DNA of 64,000 bases from Cinclus cinclus (Eukaryota; Chordata; Aves; Passeriformes; Cinclidae), in contig NC_085047.1 in assembly GCF_963662255.1 (NCBI RefSeq), positions 58,650,006-58,714,005 on the forward strand. The letters are read 5' to 3'. Position 1 is the stretch's first letter. Every line of letters begins with the position of its first letter. Below, in pieces: positions 1 to 13,615 of the stretch. The notes under the pieces were generated by a model. The model did not search any database. It saw nothing but the letters and a program-made list of their open reading frames with translations, and was not told the DNA's origin. The position numbers were made by a program, and so were the translations under genes.

Positions 1-60
1 ACACACACAGACACACGTATGTACTCCTGTGCATAGTGTATATGTGTATAGAAGGCTCCA
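1..60. repeat. (CA)n and TG/TA-rich simple sequence
   Basis: The window opens in an AC-dinucleotide run (about 16 bases, interrupted once), followed by TG/TA-rich sequence. The repeat may extend left of the window. Confidence 0.6.
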
Positions 61-109
61 TGTATGTGTATAAAGTTAAAAAAAAATATAAATACATTAA
101 AAAAAATAA

Positions 110-978
110 TGTGCTGGTTTGGGCTGAGATAAAGTCAATGTTCTTCACAGTAGCTTGGAAGTTTTTTTTGCTGAAAACGGGTATGTTTTTATTAAAGTTG
201 AGCAGTGCTGACACAGCATAAAGGCCTTTTCTGCTTCTCATGCCACCCCAAGAGAGAGTGAGCTGAGGGTGCACAAGGAGCTGGGAGGGGACACAACCTG
301 GACAGATGACCCCAACTTGGCCAAAGGAACATCCCATAATATGAAACAAAATCACAGAAATATGCTGAGCTGGAAGAGACCCTCAAGGACCATTGAGTCC
401 AGCTCCCAGCCCTGCACAGAACATCCCCAAGAGTCACAGCATGTGCCTGAGAGCATTGTTCAAACACTTCTTGAGGTGTGTCAGCCTTGGGGCTATGACC
501 ACTTCCCTGGGGAGCTGTACCACTGCCTGCTTCTCCCTCCTCTTCCCCTCACAAGGAAGTTTTAACTGCAATGAGGGCTCCCCTCAGTCTTGTCCAGGCT
601 GAACAGGCCAAGTGACCTCAGCCATCTTTGTTGCCATTCTTTGGATGCTCTCTATAGTGTCACACTCAGCACAGAAACCTGGGGGGAAGAAGGAGGAAGG
701 GAAGAAATTCAGAATTATGGTATTGAGTGACCATTACATGTAATGGAACCCTGCTTTCCTAGAGATGGCTGAAAACCTAAACTGTCCATGGAAAGTGGTG
801 AATGAATTCCTTGTTCTGTTTCGTTCATGTGCATCTTTTGCTTTACGTACTAAAGTTTTTGTCTCAACCCATGAGTTTTCTCACATCTAGCCTTCTCCTT
901 CTCTTCCCAGTTCCACTGGAGAGGAGTGAGCAAGAGGCTGCATGGTACTCAGCTGTTGCCTGGTGGTAAACCATGACA
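110..978 (+). mobile_element. Avian ERV solo LTR, interrupted by a CR1 insertion
   Basis: The left part (110-343) starts TGTGCTGGTTTGGGCTGAG and carries the GAGCAGTGCTGACACAG, AAGGCCTTTTCTGCTTCTCA and GAGGGGACACAACCTGG blocks of an abundant avian LTR family. The right part (about 657-978) resumes the same LTR with GGGGGGAAGAAGGAGGAAGG, CCTGCTTTCCTAGAGATGGC and GAATGAATTCCTTGTTCTG, ending AAACCATGACA. The pieces total about 556 bp, a full-length LTR with TG...CA ends and no internal retroviral sequence beside it, so it is a solo LTR. The family's usual TATA segment is degraded at the junction (CAGCACAGAAACC). No target-site duplication is visible (AATAA before, GTCAC after). The family was recognised from memory; its formal name is not assigned. 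Confidence 0.8.
344..656 (-). mobile_element. CR1 LINE 3' fragment nested in the LTR
   Basis: Read on the plus strand this is the reverse complement of a CR1 3' end: AATCACAGAAATATGCTGAG, then CTGGAAGAGACCCTCAAGG, GAGTCCAGCTCCCAGCCCTG, a GGGGAGCTGTACCACTGCCTG block, and CAGGCTGAACAGGCCAAGTG. CR1 is a 5'-truncating non-LTR retrotransposon of birds and reptiles. It sits between the two halves of one LTR, so it inserted later. Boundaries are good to within about 10 bp. Confidence 0.85.
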
Positions 979-2905
979 GTCACTGCAAAAAGCTGCCACT
1001 AATGAGCACTACACTCTAACAGGCCAGCAAGCCCCATGGCAAACATAGAAGCCTGCCAATTAACAGCTATAAATTCAATCTAGCACTCTGATCAAATGTG
1101 CTGTCATCTCAAACCCTTCAAGGCCCACAATGGGCATCAAAAAAACACTATCCCAGCCAAAAGCAGCACAGCTATGCTTATTTTATATATATTTCTGTAT
1201 ATGTGAATATGTATAAAAATGTATTTACATATATGCACACACAGACAAAATCTCAGTCACATCTCTTCCTCAAAATCTGCATCCCAAGAATAAGGTAAAT
1301 TTTGGACGAAGAGAACCAGATAGTAAATAAATAAATAGGTACATAGTTAGATAAAATGCAATTAATTTAGTTTGGACAGTGGCCTGCTTCCACAGCAGAG
1401 CACATTAACCATTCTTATTTCTAGTCCTCTTCTTCACACTGCTGCTCAATACTGACAAGCATGGAAATGAGGAGAGCTACTACACTGTATTCCTGTCTCC
1501 AAAGTCCCCAAAAGCACTAATTAATTCATAAGCCATAGCTTAGCAATTTATGAAAGTGAATATCTGAAAGTTGATTGGAGCAAAGAAAAGAAAACTATAC
1601 CTTTTTTACTTGTAGGGATTACTCCTGGCCTCTTTACATCTCTAACTCAATTGCTTTATTATTTTATTCAACTCTTAAATTTTTTAAAGCTTTCAAAACA
1701 TATGAGAAAAAAGTAAAAAATGAAAATGTTTTCAAAACAAGGAACACCAGCTTTAACTGTTAGTTACATCTCAAAAAATTAATGTCACTGCTTGTCCCAT
1801 ACTTTTAAATTTAATTTTTCTTGACAGCATGTTGCTTTTTACTCCAAGTCAGGTGCTGACATCCTACTTTTCATCATGAAGTACCTCATCCACTGCAGAG
1901 AGTAGGTGAAGTATATGAGTCAAAGAACAGTATAAATAAACTATTTTTCAAATAAATGAAACCAAGCAGATTTGTGTGCAGTACTAATTTATCTCCAATT
2001 CACTGGACCATCCCATCTGATGTACTTGAGCTGTGCTCCCATTCTGTGGATAGATGGAAGGGTTATCATCATCATTTCACTGATGCAGAGTTTCATACAG
2101 CTGTCTAATGCACTAAGGGAAGTTGAGCAGAGTCTGGGGGCTTCATCTGACTCTTATCCAGGGTTTCCACTAACTGCACTGGGACTTTATTTACATAAGT
2201 TGAACCAAAATTTCACAACAGAACTGGAAAAACATAACAATGGATTTGTTCTCATCAACTCAACATCTGTTTTCTGAATTAACATGAGTTATAATTATTA
2301 AACCAGAGCATTCAGAACAAATAGCAAGAGCTGCCTGTCTCCAGAGTGATCGACTTTATTTCCTACAAGTTACTGTTTTTTGCTTGCATTCATCACTCTT
2401 TTTTCTACAAATTGTAAGCACTCAATTCTTTCTCAAGCAATTCATGTTTCATGCTTTTATTGATCAGCACAGTCAACTGTCTCAGTTCTGTGCATCAGAA
2501 TTTCATTCACTGTAAAATGCCTCAGTGCGATATGAAGGTGCAGTTACTTTATGTATATTCCCATGCATGTAATTGTTGTCCTTTGGATGAATAAGGAAAC
2601 ATTCTTTGGTAAACTGGTTAGGATGGGCTTTTAATTTTTTTTAAAAATCATAGGAAATAAAACATCCCAGTCCTCAAACATCATCTACTTCATGCATAAC
2701 AGTCATCTAATCTGCTTTTCTTTTCTCAATTAGAAAATATTTTTTTTTCTGCTTTATGTCCCATACAAGCAGAAATTGTTCCTCTGAATAAGTCAATATC
2801 CTATAAAAATGTACAAATGAAAACTTCCTCAAAAGCAGTTTTCTGGGAGGAAAAATAAAACACCAACAAACAAACAAAAAGAAAAAGCAAAGATACAAAG
2901 ATACT
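979..2905. other. Intronic sequence, no feature recognised
   Basis: AT-rich single-copy-looking sequence. It holds short A/T-rich simple stretches (around 1175-1240 and 1322-1340) and no recognisable coding or repeat family. The frames here are short and unremarkable. Confidence 0.5.
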
Positions 2906-2924
2906 AAAACTGTTGGCAAAAATT

Positions 2925-3182
2925 CTTCCCTTTGTTCATACTTCATCCAGGTCTGGGCTCCCCAGTACAGGACAGATATCAACCTGTTGGCCCTCCTCTG
3001 AACTCAGAGCAGCTGCTCAGTACTGCTGCACAGAGCAGCCATGGATGCCCCAACCCTGGAAGTGTTCAAGGCCAGGCTGGATGGAGCTCAGACCAACCTG
3101 GTCTAGCAGATCTAGTGGGAGGATCGGAACTGGATGATCTTTAATGCACCTTTCAATCCAAACCATTCTGTGGTTCTATGCT
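2925..3182 (+). mobile_element. CR1 LINE 3' fragment with internal deletion
   Basis: The block GTCTGGGCTCCCCAGTACAGGACAG belongs to the ORF2 C-terminal region. It is followed, after an apparent deletion, by CCCCAACCCTGGAAGTGTTC, AAGGCCAGGCTGGATGGAGC, ACCTGGTCTAG and the 3' tail AACTGGATGATCTTTAATGC...CCATTCTGTGGTTCTATG. The coding frame is destroyed. Confidence 0.85.
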
Positions 3183-5055
3183 TCTTGCACCACAGAAACT
3201 GCTTGTATTTCTAAAAGCAGAACTGAACCTTGTGATGAAGACACATTACACTACCCAGAGGCCCAAAATAAGAAAGCGTGCTTATTAAACTGTGATTTAA
3301 ATTAACAACACAATCCAAGTTAATGGAATCTACACTATTGCCAAGATACTACCTTATTTTGATTGAAATTATAACCTCATTCTTGCTCTAGTGATAGATC
3401 AGAATGGCAGTTAAACCAGGCCTTTGTACAAATTTCAACACTGGGGTTAAATGAAGCAGAAAGATTGGACTTTATTCGCCTTCCCACACAATTCATGCTC
3501 TACAAATAATTGGTCTTCACTTCCCTGTACACTGCAGGTCTGTTCCAACTTGCTTGGTTATAGCAACCAACACTGGTAGCACAGATCACGCCTTTCCCTT
3601 TTACTCATTCCTTCTAATCTTCCGCCTTTTCAACAAAATGTATTTACCTTTTTGCTAATATCTCTTTCCCCCATCTTATTTCAAAACAGATTGTTTCTCC
3701 TGTATGTGACTTTTTAAATTAGACTTAATAATCCAATAAAACATTTAACACCAGTGGGCAGAAAACGCTCCACCTAGATGAAAACATTTCCTTTGACAGA
3801 AAAAAGGATTAAAAAAACATGTGCCAAAAACATAAAAACCAGAATTAAAGTATTTGTTCTGATGGTGCAGTTGAAAGGCACCACAAAATCTCTAATTTAT
3901 TTCCCAAATTCCAATCACTCAACTGGAGATACTCTGTTTAAGTTCACCACTGGGTTGACACGTCATGAAAACAATAGATATACAGACACACCCTAAGAGA
4001 ACAACCCAATTTTCTTCTCACTTGGTTCTGCTTCCCAATTTTTTCCCCCAATTATTTTTGAGCCAGACCAAGTTCACCACACAGGCTGCACAAACCTCCC
4101 TTTTTCTTTCTCCATTTCCTTGCTAGTTTTAAACTAAGAGACTGGCGTAGCTCCCCTCCTCTGCTAAAAGGCTGTGTTTATCCCCAGTTTAACATATTTT
4201 TTTTTTGTAAAATAAATCTCTAGCATGCTCAACGGAAGTTTTCCACATGTTCTACTTGGATGAGAGTGCATTAGTTAGTGGGTCCTATTTTTAGCTGTTT
4301 TGCCTTACTTTACAGTTTATTTCCTTAAATAGCAATCTGTATATCAACATAGAGCACAGATGAAAAATAAAACATATTCCCTGTTTCACATATATTTAGG
4401 GACATGGAGTTATATATTTATAAATAGGAATATCTGAACTCAGGAGTGAAATTCAGCATCATAAGGTTAAAATAAAAATTATTATAATAACTTGGAAATT
4501 TAAATAGATTTTTTTTCACAGGAAATGAATCCACTTAATTTTAGACATTTTTAATGATGGAGCTGCAGCAGCCACTATGGAATTTACTGGTAATCTTAAT
4601 TACACTAGAAGTTTTACTCTGAATCCCCTATAAACTTGAGGCACTTCAACTGATGTGGACAGGATCTCCCTCTGGAGGCCTTCAGAGGCAACTTCCTCTC
4701 TCTTTTGACAAGGTAGGAAACTTAACTTGGTTGCACAACAGGTTGGTTCCTGCATGCAAACTCAGCCTGAAGATGCTCACCCTCTCCTTCCCATTCAGCG
4801 TCACCCCTATACTGATCTGTATTCCACCCCTCTGTCAGCTATGGCGACTCAGCCTGGATCAGTGAAATAACAAAGTTTAAAAAAAAAAAGAATTCTTAAG
4901 TCATCTTCATCCCAGATCATGTCAACGGTCTCATTTAAAGAGAAAACCATAAAACTGCACCAGCATAATTAAGAGAAGCAAATGGCAGCATCAACATAAA
5001 ATGAAATTTAAAGAAAACAAACCAAAAAAACATCAAAGCAAAGCACCATGGGAGG
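3183..5055. other. Intronic sequence, no feature recognised
   Basis: AT-rich sequence with short T and A runs (around 4197-4207 and 4879-4889). No repeat family, exon or RNA gene is recognised. Confidence 0.5.
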
Positions 5056-5058
5056 CAT

Positions 5059-5107
5059 TAATTTGTGAGTCCCTTCCCACTCAGAATATTGTATGATTCT
5101 ATGATTC
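5059..5107 (+). mobile_element. Short CR1 3' tail
   Basis: The sequence GTGAGTCCCTTCCCACTCAG followed by AATATTGTATGATTCTATGATT is the terminal CR1 3' untranslated tail with its ATTCTATG-type repeats. Only about 50 bp remains. Confidence 0.7.
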
Positions 5108-8100
5108 ATCTCTGAATGCAGATACCAATAATTAATAGAATCAGTATGGCTTAGCCATCCTGGTAGTTTGAGTGAAAAACGTTGCAAAGAAGACCCAAAA
5201 GAAAAAACTTGCAAAACCTCACTTGAAATCAGAGGAAAGTGCAATTCCTAATGATTTTGCAAAACTCTGCCCAAGACCAGGGGAAATGGTAAGATTTCTG
5301 ATAAAATATGCTCTCCAGTGAAGCTGGGACAGGAAATGAACTGATGGAATTTTCAAAAATGTTAGCAAGTCATGCAACCTCATTAGTTAACTACACTGGA
5401 GTAACTTCTTTAGCAAGGCAGATATATCAAATGCACCAGGAAAAAAGCTCCATGGTATAATGGAACTTGATAGCTTTCATGGCTTTGATACAAGTTTGAA
5501 TTAACCAAAATCTCCTGCAAACAATGCAATGCATTTACATGTGTACTTTTTTTATGGATTAGTTTAAGGTATTCCCTTTCATTCCTTTATCAAGCATTTT
5601 CACTCTACATCCTGGCAAATGGATCTTCCATAACCACAGAAGCATCACAGAGACAACCTATACGCTTAATCTGCCTTAATCTTTGGAAAATCTGTTCATC
5701 TCTATAGTACAAGATCTTATCATATCTTAATATGGTAATCTTTCCATTCTCCTGGAGGAATACTTCATTGATTCCAAATGGGCTTCCCTTTTTACAGTAC
5801 TTCTTGCAGAATTTACATGGGAAACTTAGTCAAGACTGAGATGGGAAATTTTTTTCTTTGATTTAATTTTATGTTTAGTATTTTACAGCTTTTTACTAGA
5901 ACTCTTTAATGAAATGAACAATTTAAAGAAGATATTTTTAATGATAACAATACTCAGAGGACATGCCTGCTTCATAGCAATGCAGACAGAACATGCATAA
6001 TAACAGAAACGTCAATAAACCAAACTTATTTGATTGTTTAATTCTATACAATGCTAAGAATTGACATTTAATAGTAATTTAGGTAAAAGAAGAATGCAGC
6101 TGTGTGTTCAACAGGAAACTTATCTTGCTTCGTCTTGCTTTGAAAATAAAATATTCTAAACTACCAATTTATCTACTAGTACACATCAGTAAGTATTCAG
6201 CGACACAGTACAATACTCTCCTTGACAGGTTCTAAATACCTGTTCCAACAACATCAAGTACATAGTTATTTCAGTAAAGATTTAAAGTATCTGACTTTTG
6301 TGCAAAAAGACTCAAAAAAAAGCTGATGATCTAGCTGTTGCCAAAATGTATTTTTTTAAGTGACATAATAATTAAGAAAATTAGTATGAAGGCAGCCACA
6401 AACCATGGAGCATTTCTCTTGTAATAATTCATTATGCAATGTTTTACATTAAACATTCATTACTAATAATTTTCATCTTCATAAAATTTGGGATCAAAAT
6501 AAAACTAGGATAATATTTTTGTACCTCCAGCAGCAACACAAAGACTTAGGTTTGATTCCTGTACAGCAATATTCTGGATCTTTGCTATTGTTGGTGAGTA
6601 TGAAAAGTTTGAATAGAAAACACTGTTAGGAATAGGTAAAATAGTTTCAGGTAAGTGACATTTATATACCTCCAATTAAAGAAAACGCAAGAAGACAGGC
6701 GCTACACAAATAACAAAATATCCACTGCTTATTGCTAACATAAATCAGTTACAGATAATGACATGTATTACACAGAGAAAGACAGACAGCAGTAGATTAA
6801 TACAAAAATATAATTAAAAATTACAATGAAACAAAAGATAAAGCATTAATACACATAAAACCAGAAGAGCTGAGAAATACTGAAATCAGTGTGATATCCT
6901 CCAACATACTGATGATTATAAAACACATCTGGTTTAGAAGAAATTATGCTCATTGCACAAGTTTACTGAACTTATATGTTACCGCTTATATTAGCTCAGT
7001 TAAAATCCATCACTGTACAACACATTTGCCTTTATAGAGAAATCTGGTTTTACAGATACACACCTAAGAGTTAACAACCTTAGTATTCTTACAATACTTA
7101 CTGCTTCACTGATTCTCTAGAACTATGTCTTCAACAAAACCAAAAGTCTAGTCTAACTCTTATTTCCCAGGAGTTTTCCCACAAATCTGCAAAATAGAAG
7201 ATTTCAAGTACGTACTGTGGTTATTCTGCCTCTCAAGGTTTTTATATGCCACTGCCCTCAGTCAGATTTATCACTCCCCACATAATCTAATATAGAAAGA
7301 ATTCACCCGATTGGTTAAACTGCAGAGTGAAATGCTGCTATATAAAGCAATATTTTGAGCTTCCAGTTTGGGATGTTCCATGAGCACAACACTTTGAAGG
7401 AAAAGAGAATTTCCATCTACGAGTAAACAAAAAGCTACACTCCAAGTATTTTCAGCTATTTGAGATATTTTTAAACATCTTCATTTCTTATCAGTATTGG
7501 CATGATTCAAACTGGAGGGAAACACAAGACTGAACCATCCAGGAGTTTGAAGCAGGGAGCAGACACTCCTGCTCCTCCTCGCTGCCTGCCCAGGGGGTCA
7601 GGTAAGAGGTGGGGGTTATAAATAAAATAAATGAAACACAGAAAAGAAAGCATTTCTGCTCATCTCTCAGCACCTTTCATGTTCCCACAAAAGCCTCCTT
7701 GCAATGTATGACCTTTATCCCATGGGTAATTTAAGGACTGAAATATGAAAGGCACAAGTGACACAAGTGGGAACCCAAAATACAGAAAAGGGAGGATAAT
7801 GACACACAAGAAAAAAGGAGGGTGGATGCAATGACACAAGTAACTGAAGTCCAAGTGCACTGGAGTGAAGGATGGTATGAAAACGCATGGAAGCAACACA
7901 AAGAAGTGAAAATACTGTAATATTTACTGAACAGAAGCCCTCTGCCTTCCCAGGTCACCTCAACCATTTAACATGACACCTTGACTTGTCTACACACCCT
8001 AAAGTTTCTATGAATATCTTTAACTATTGCTTGTATCTTTTTAAAAAATGTATATTTTCTTGTCTAAACCAGGAGTTGATTAAAGCAACCTTCTAATAAA

Positions 8101-9332
8101 GAAAAATCAGTTATTTATATTCCCACATCAAGGAATGGCACTTGCCTTTGTTCTCATTAAATGTCCTTCTTCTATGCATGTTATCTATTTACTTATACAT
8201 AAGGAAAGTAAAATGGCTCAGATACATTTTCCCTGTTTTGAAAACAATTTTACTGCCTAATATACAGTGCTTGCCTCTGCAGAAGTCAGCTGAGCTCCTA
8301 AGTCTTATGTAAAATTCCATTCAGTGATATACTTAGTAAACGAAAATGCAATTCCCTTTCCCATGCTATTTTGATATATACCCTCCATGAAGATATTAAC
8401 AAAATAAATTACAAAACACTTGACAGCGTACCTCCACACAGTAGTCTTAAACTGGTAGAACTACCCTATTAAAAGTCATTTTCATGTAGTGGGAAAGGGC
8501 ATGAGAAAGATTAGATCTGTGAGATTTGCCTTGAACAGGGAGTGAAAACCTGACTGTGAGCATTCAGAAAGTTATTTGTGATTGAATTGCTCGTGCTATC
8601 CAAATACACAGCTACCTTGTTCAGGCTCTTATTTAACCAGCTCTTCTAAGGTAATTAATACATCAGTTTAGGAGGTGACCTAAATGCTAGGTAGGACTTG
8701 GTAACTCCCTTCCTAATGAGCACCAAACCTGTCACCTTTTTGGAAGCAGAATAGATCATCTCCAACTACTTGGAGCAGTTATGTACATTACAGCAGAAGA
8801 GAATGAATGGCTTGTACAAACCCAAACTAAATTACTGTGAAGAGGGATAAGGGAAGGAACAATATCCTACAGAAATCCCTGACATCCATCAGGCTCCATG
8901 TCAGCAAGTCCCATTACTGACTGAGAAAAAGTAAAATCTGCACAACTTTTATGTATAACAATTTGGTTAAGCAAAATAGCTTTTTAATTAATTTTTCATA
9001 TAGCTTTACTGACAATTTATTTTCACCTCAAAAAGCACTACGGTTTTATATTCAGGCTGATAGTTAAAAGCATTTCAGATTACAGATATTAACTATATTT
9101 ATTTGCATCATAAAGCAATTTCTTGAAGGCAAAGCTTTATAAAAAGTATGAATTCTCCAACAAAAGATGTATTAATATTTGCATTTATAAAGCAATTATT
9201 AAAAAAATCTTCTCTTAATAAATGTTGCATAGACATGATATGTGGACAGTGTGAATCTAAGTGGCAGAAGGCTTACCTGGAAAATTGTATTATTACCAAA
9301 AAATAGACTCCCTTTTTCTCAAAGAACACACA

Positions 9333-9352
9333 CCCCCCCCCCCCCCCCCCCC
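9333..9352. repeat. Poly-C run, 20 bases
   Basis: An uninterrupted run of 20 C follows a short CA repeat. Such runs are unstable and error-prone in sequencing, so the length is approximate. Confidence 0.9.
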
Positions 9353-11378
9353 AGAAAAACCCATAGTTTAGACTCTTTTCCACTGTTACACTGTTTGTTA
9401 TCTGCAACAAAACAGATGATGATCTGTTTTGTTTATTATCACCATTATTACCAGACACCTTTCCAGATACATCTGTTGTACCTCAACTCTGAAGGTTATT
9501 AGTTCATTACTTTATTAGAGAAGCCTAGGAGTAACCAGGTAAAGAGAATGTAGTTCATTAGCAGCTCTGAACAGAATATATACTAATTCAGTGTTACAAC
9601 ATGTAAAGTGAATGGAATTAAGGAAAGCAATTTTAGATAATTAAATTTTAAATACTTTATATTCTATTAAGTTGCTTCCAGACTCCATTGGACAAAAGAC
9701 AGACAGACAGAACCAGCTACAGAGTTAATTATCCCTCTTTCAGATCTTTCTAGTGAAATAGCCTGTTCTCTTGATAAACTGATCCACTGAAGTAATATTG
9801 AGGTTTGAAACTAAGAAGTTCATTGAACTGCTGAATTATGGCTCCATACAGTTTTTTCTCAGAAAACTTATGTTTCTGGCTTTGATAAATTTGTTATACA
9901 AAAAAGCTACTAAGTGGGGGATAAAAAATAAAAAACAATCAACAAAGTGGAGCGATCATTGAAAATACACCTATTTCAAGGTCATCCGAGTTTTTACTGC
10001 CATCCAGTCCCTGAAACCATTGACACGTTCACTGGGAAAAAATGCTGGGTGCTGCCAAGGTATATTGTTTATTGGCATAGAGACCAAGAACTCAAATGAG
10101 TAGTTCCATCAGGTATGCATTCAGCATAAACCAAACATCATTCGCAATGAAATGATGTAACAAATGTAGAAGCTAAAAGAAAGAGCAGCTGTGGAACAGA
10201 AGCAAGCACTGCGCTCCCAAGAGCAGGGATGGGAGGAGATTCCTAGGGCACTAATTCAGGGCACAGCAGTAAAATACTGACTGCAGAGTGTGCCACTATT
10301 CTTGAGTTGTTATTTCCTTTGACACTGTCAAAGGTTGGCTCCCGCTCCTGACAGGTGCAGGAATGCCAAGGCCAATGTCAATCCAACCCTGCTGACTCAC
10401 TGTGGCAGGTGCTGCATGTCAGTTCCCCCCAGAAAAGGGAAGCTGACCCTTCCAACCATGCCACTCATAGCTGAGAAACAGAGAGGAACCTTAAATGCCT
10501 GGCAGATGCCCAGCCAACATGCTGTATCCAAAGGTCATTCTCAGGGGTCATCTCATTCAAAACTCATGGACACTTACTGGACATACATTTCTTCAGGTTA
10601 AACACTTCCAATAGAAGGTGTCTGTGGACACATAACCAGGGACATTTCACAAGTCCCACAGTAAGAAACTATTCGAGCAACTGCGACTTCAAAAAGAACA
10701 GCCCGTTCTTACCCTGCCACTTTTATTTGCAAAATCAATATTGAAGTTCTCTTAAAGGTATCTATGCTCATGCAACAGAAGTGATCTCTTTTTAATTGCT
10801 TTTCTGATTAACTGGTTTCCAAGGCTTTTTTCATTTCCTGCAAGAATAAGGTCATATTGTCCATCATACCCATGGATTTGCCAAGATTAGGAACTTCCAT
10901 TTACTTCATTCACTAAAATTCACAAGAAGCTCTTCACTAGAAAAGATTAAATGTTTGGGGTTTGAATCACTGGGGCAGATCTACAGCAGTCTTTTGCTGG
11001 TAGTCTGTGAGCCCAAAACAAAACAGACAACATCCCAACATCTTTTCCAGCTAGAAGTCTTTCGATCTTCCTCTCATGGAACAGCTCAGAAGCTTCATAA
11101 TGAGGTAGAAAAGACCTCTCTTTAATCCACTCCAAAACCCATGTAAATCTGGCTCTCTCTCCCCTTCCCAAGGGCTTCTATCTTGCCTCCAACTTCTCTC
11201 ACAAATCATCAGATAAGCCAGGCTTTTGTATGCCCTGACAGGAAAACAGAAAGATTTTCCATATAATGGCTTTGTAACAGCTTCTCCAGACATACTGTTC
11301 TCTCTTTTGGGGAATGATTTCTCTCTAGAGGAGGAGCCAAGTTGTCCTTTGGGATTCCTGAGTTTGTCATAGCTGCCT

Positions 11379-11405
11379 CTTCTTCTTCTTCTTCTTCTTC
11401 TTCTT
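11379..11405. repeat. (TTC)n microsatellite, about 9 units
   Basis: Nine consecutive TTC/CTT units form a pure pyrimidine tract that could adopt a triplex structure if longer. It is a simple repeat. Confidence 0.9.
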
Positions 11406-13546
11406 GCCTGGGAATGGAAAAGCTTTTGATGTTAACCTGAACAGTCATGAATTGAGGCTTGGTGGCATAACAGAACCATTAGCCAGACAGCCTCCACCTC
11501 CTTTTCCTCCAGGTAAGCATAGCAAAAGGCACAAAACAACTCTGAACCCTGGAAATAATACCTCATTATAATGCATAATACACCTATAAATAGTGAAAAT
11601 TCAGAACTACCAAGCGTAATATTTAAAAGTTTGGCATGCAAGCCTCTCCCTAGCTACCTAAAAAGTGGTAAGGGTAAATCTTCTTGCACATTGTGAATTC
11701 ACAGGCTTTCCTCAATTGAACATGTTCTTCAGAAGCCCTTCCATCTCCTTCCATCTTTTCCACTGCTTCCCTGTTCTCCTGAAGTTTACCAAAAAACTAA
11801 AGGTACCAATTCCCCTTCCCCTCCCCACTCCTCACCAGGAAGTAAGAGGCAGAAAACAGTAAGCAAGATGTCTTCTATCCTACTTCCCACACTCCCATTC
11901 ATCTGAGGAAAAAAATAGTATTTGTACAGGTAACTATGAATAAATCAATTTAAATACTTCTACCATCTGTCATAGTGTTTCTTGTTTCCTAAAGCAATAA
12001 GTGATCTGAAAATCTGGTGTAAGTTGGCTCTTCTTGGAGGACCAGAAACTACTTGTGAGAACAGCTCACAAAGTACGCTGTTCTTTGACACTATGAAGAG
12101 GTGTTAAAATGGATGTTAAATCTCCCAAAGCAATAAGTCTTATACCTTCATTTTCACAGCAATCAAAATCTCATCTCCTAGGAAATTACTGCTTTTTTGG
12201 CAGCCCATATATTATTAGGGTAAAAATATTAGCCTTGTCCTTGAACTCAGGTTTCTGTTTAAGGTAAAATAAAGTTACTTGGTTTATTCTCCATCTTCTC
12301 CTCTGTTCATAATAACAGACTGCTTTAAACACTCCCAAATTTTCAAGAGCATTTAGCACCAACAAGTCCCATTTAGGCATGCAAATAAGTCACTTTGGAT
12401 TTGCTGGATGCTGAGTGTTCTTGAAGAGTAGACCCCAACTACTACTTCTGTACGACTTTACATACTGCTCACTGGATTTAAAGATTACATTGACAGACGG
12501 AATACTACTCAGGAGCAACTTTGATTGTTAGGCACACAGGGAGAACAGTTCTGTTTTGGTACAAAAATGCCTTTTGAAATGATACACTCTTCTGCCTATC
12601 TCTGAACAGAAGTGTTTAAAGTACATACCTTGTGCAGTTTTCCATACTGAAAATAAAACAAACTTCCTGAGTACCCTCATTTTTCAAATACTTCCACGAT
12701 TCCTCCTAGGTTATAGCAGGTCATGAAACAGACACTTGCTTTTCTCTCTGTACTTCTTGATACTAAAACACTCGGGAGTGGTCATTATCAAATGACTGAA
12801 GAGACAACGCCATTATTAAAATCGCACAGCTTGTGCTTCTGGGCCTTTCACTAGGAAGGTAAGAATTCACATTCTTCTGAAAACTAAAGGGGAGGCATGG
12901 GCCTTCCCAGTTGTTGTCATGGATACAGCTGCTGAGAAAAATGTCATTGTACCCCTGCAGATAAATGTATGTGACAACTACTTGGAATATGTGGTGGCAA
13001 AGCACCACATATGTTAAACATTCTCACATGGTCACCAGGTTAGTCTTGAAATGTACACCAAATCTTAAAATAAATTAAAGAAAAAGAAGAAAAAAAGCTA
13101 TTTTTAAACATAAAGATTATAGCATGAAGGAAGGAAAGGCTAAGCAGTTAAAAAAATGTTGGCACTTTCATAGTTCATGATGTCATGGAGGAAAAAATAT
13201 TATGGAACAATAGTGTGAGTAAAGGATCAAGTGTCAGCCCAACTTCGAGTTATCTGGATTTTGTCACTGTGTGTTATAACAGTATTGTTAGCTACAATAA
13301 CTGTATTTCTTAGGTCAGTGGACAATTAAAAACAAAACAAACAAATATAAAAGGCAACAAACACACACTGGAAAATTCTGTACCAGGGAAGTTCTGATCC
13401 TGATTAGACCATCTCCAAGTACCAGTATTTCTCCTTGGACTAGGGCACTTTGAATCAACTTCTGCTTGAATTTTACACTAACTCTTTACTGGGGACACAG
13501 GTTACAAAGAAAATTACGAAGTTGAAAACAGAAGACAGTTCTTCAT

Positions 13547-13615
13547 TGAATCACAGAGTCCTAGAACAACTTGGGATTATCTAGGTCCAACCCCCCTGCC
13601 CTGTTCCACTTCCAC
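13547..13615 (-). mobile_element. CR1 3' end fragment
   Basis: On the plus strand it reads GAATCACAGAGTCCTAGAAC, ACTTGGGATTATCTAGGTCC, AACCCCCCTGCCCTGTTCC, the reverse complement of the CR1 terminal region. The element is truncated after about 70 bp. Confidence 0.75.

Larger units (their letters stand above)
5108..13546. other. Intronic sequence with scattered simple repeats
   Basis: About 8.4 kb of AT-rich intron in which I see no exon, RNA gene or clear interspersed repeat. It contains a 20-base C run (9333-9352), a short GACA repeat near 9698-9709 and a TTC/CTT repeat (11379-11405), the last two without wider context. A stretch near 10320-10560 is somewhat richer in GC but has no recognisable content. 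Confidence 0.5.
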
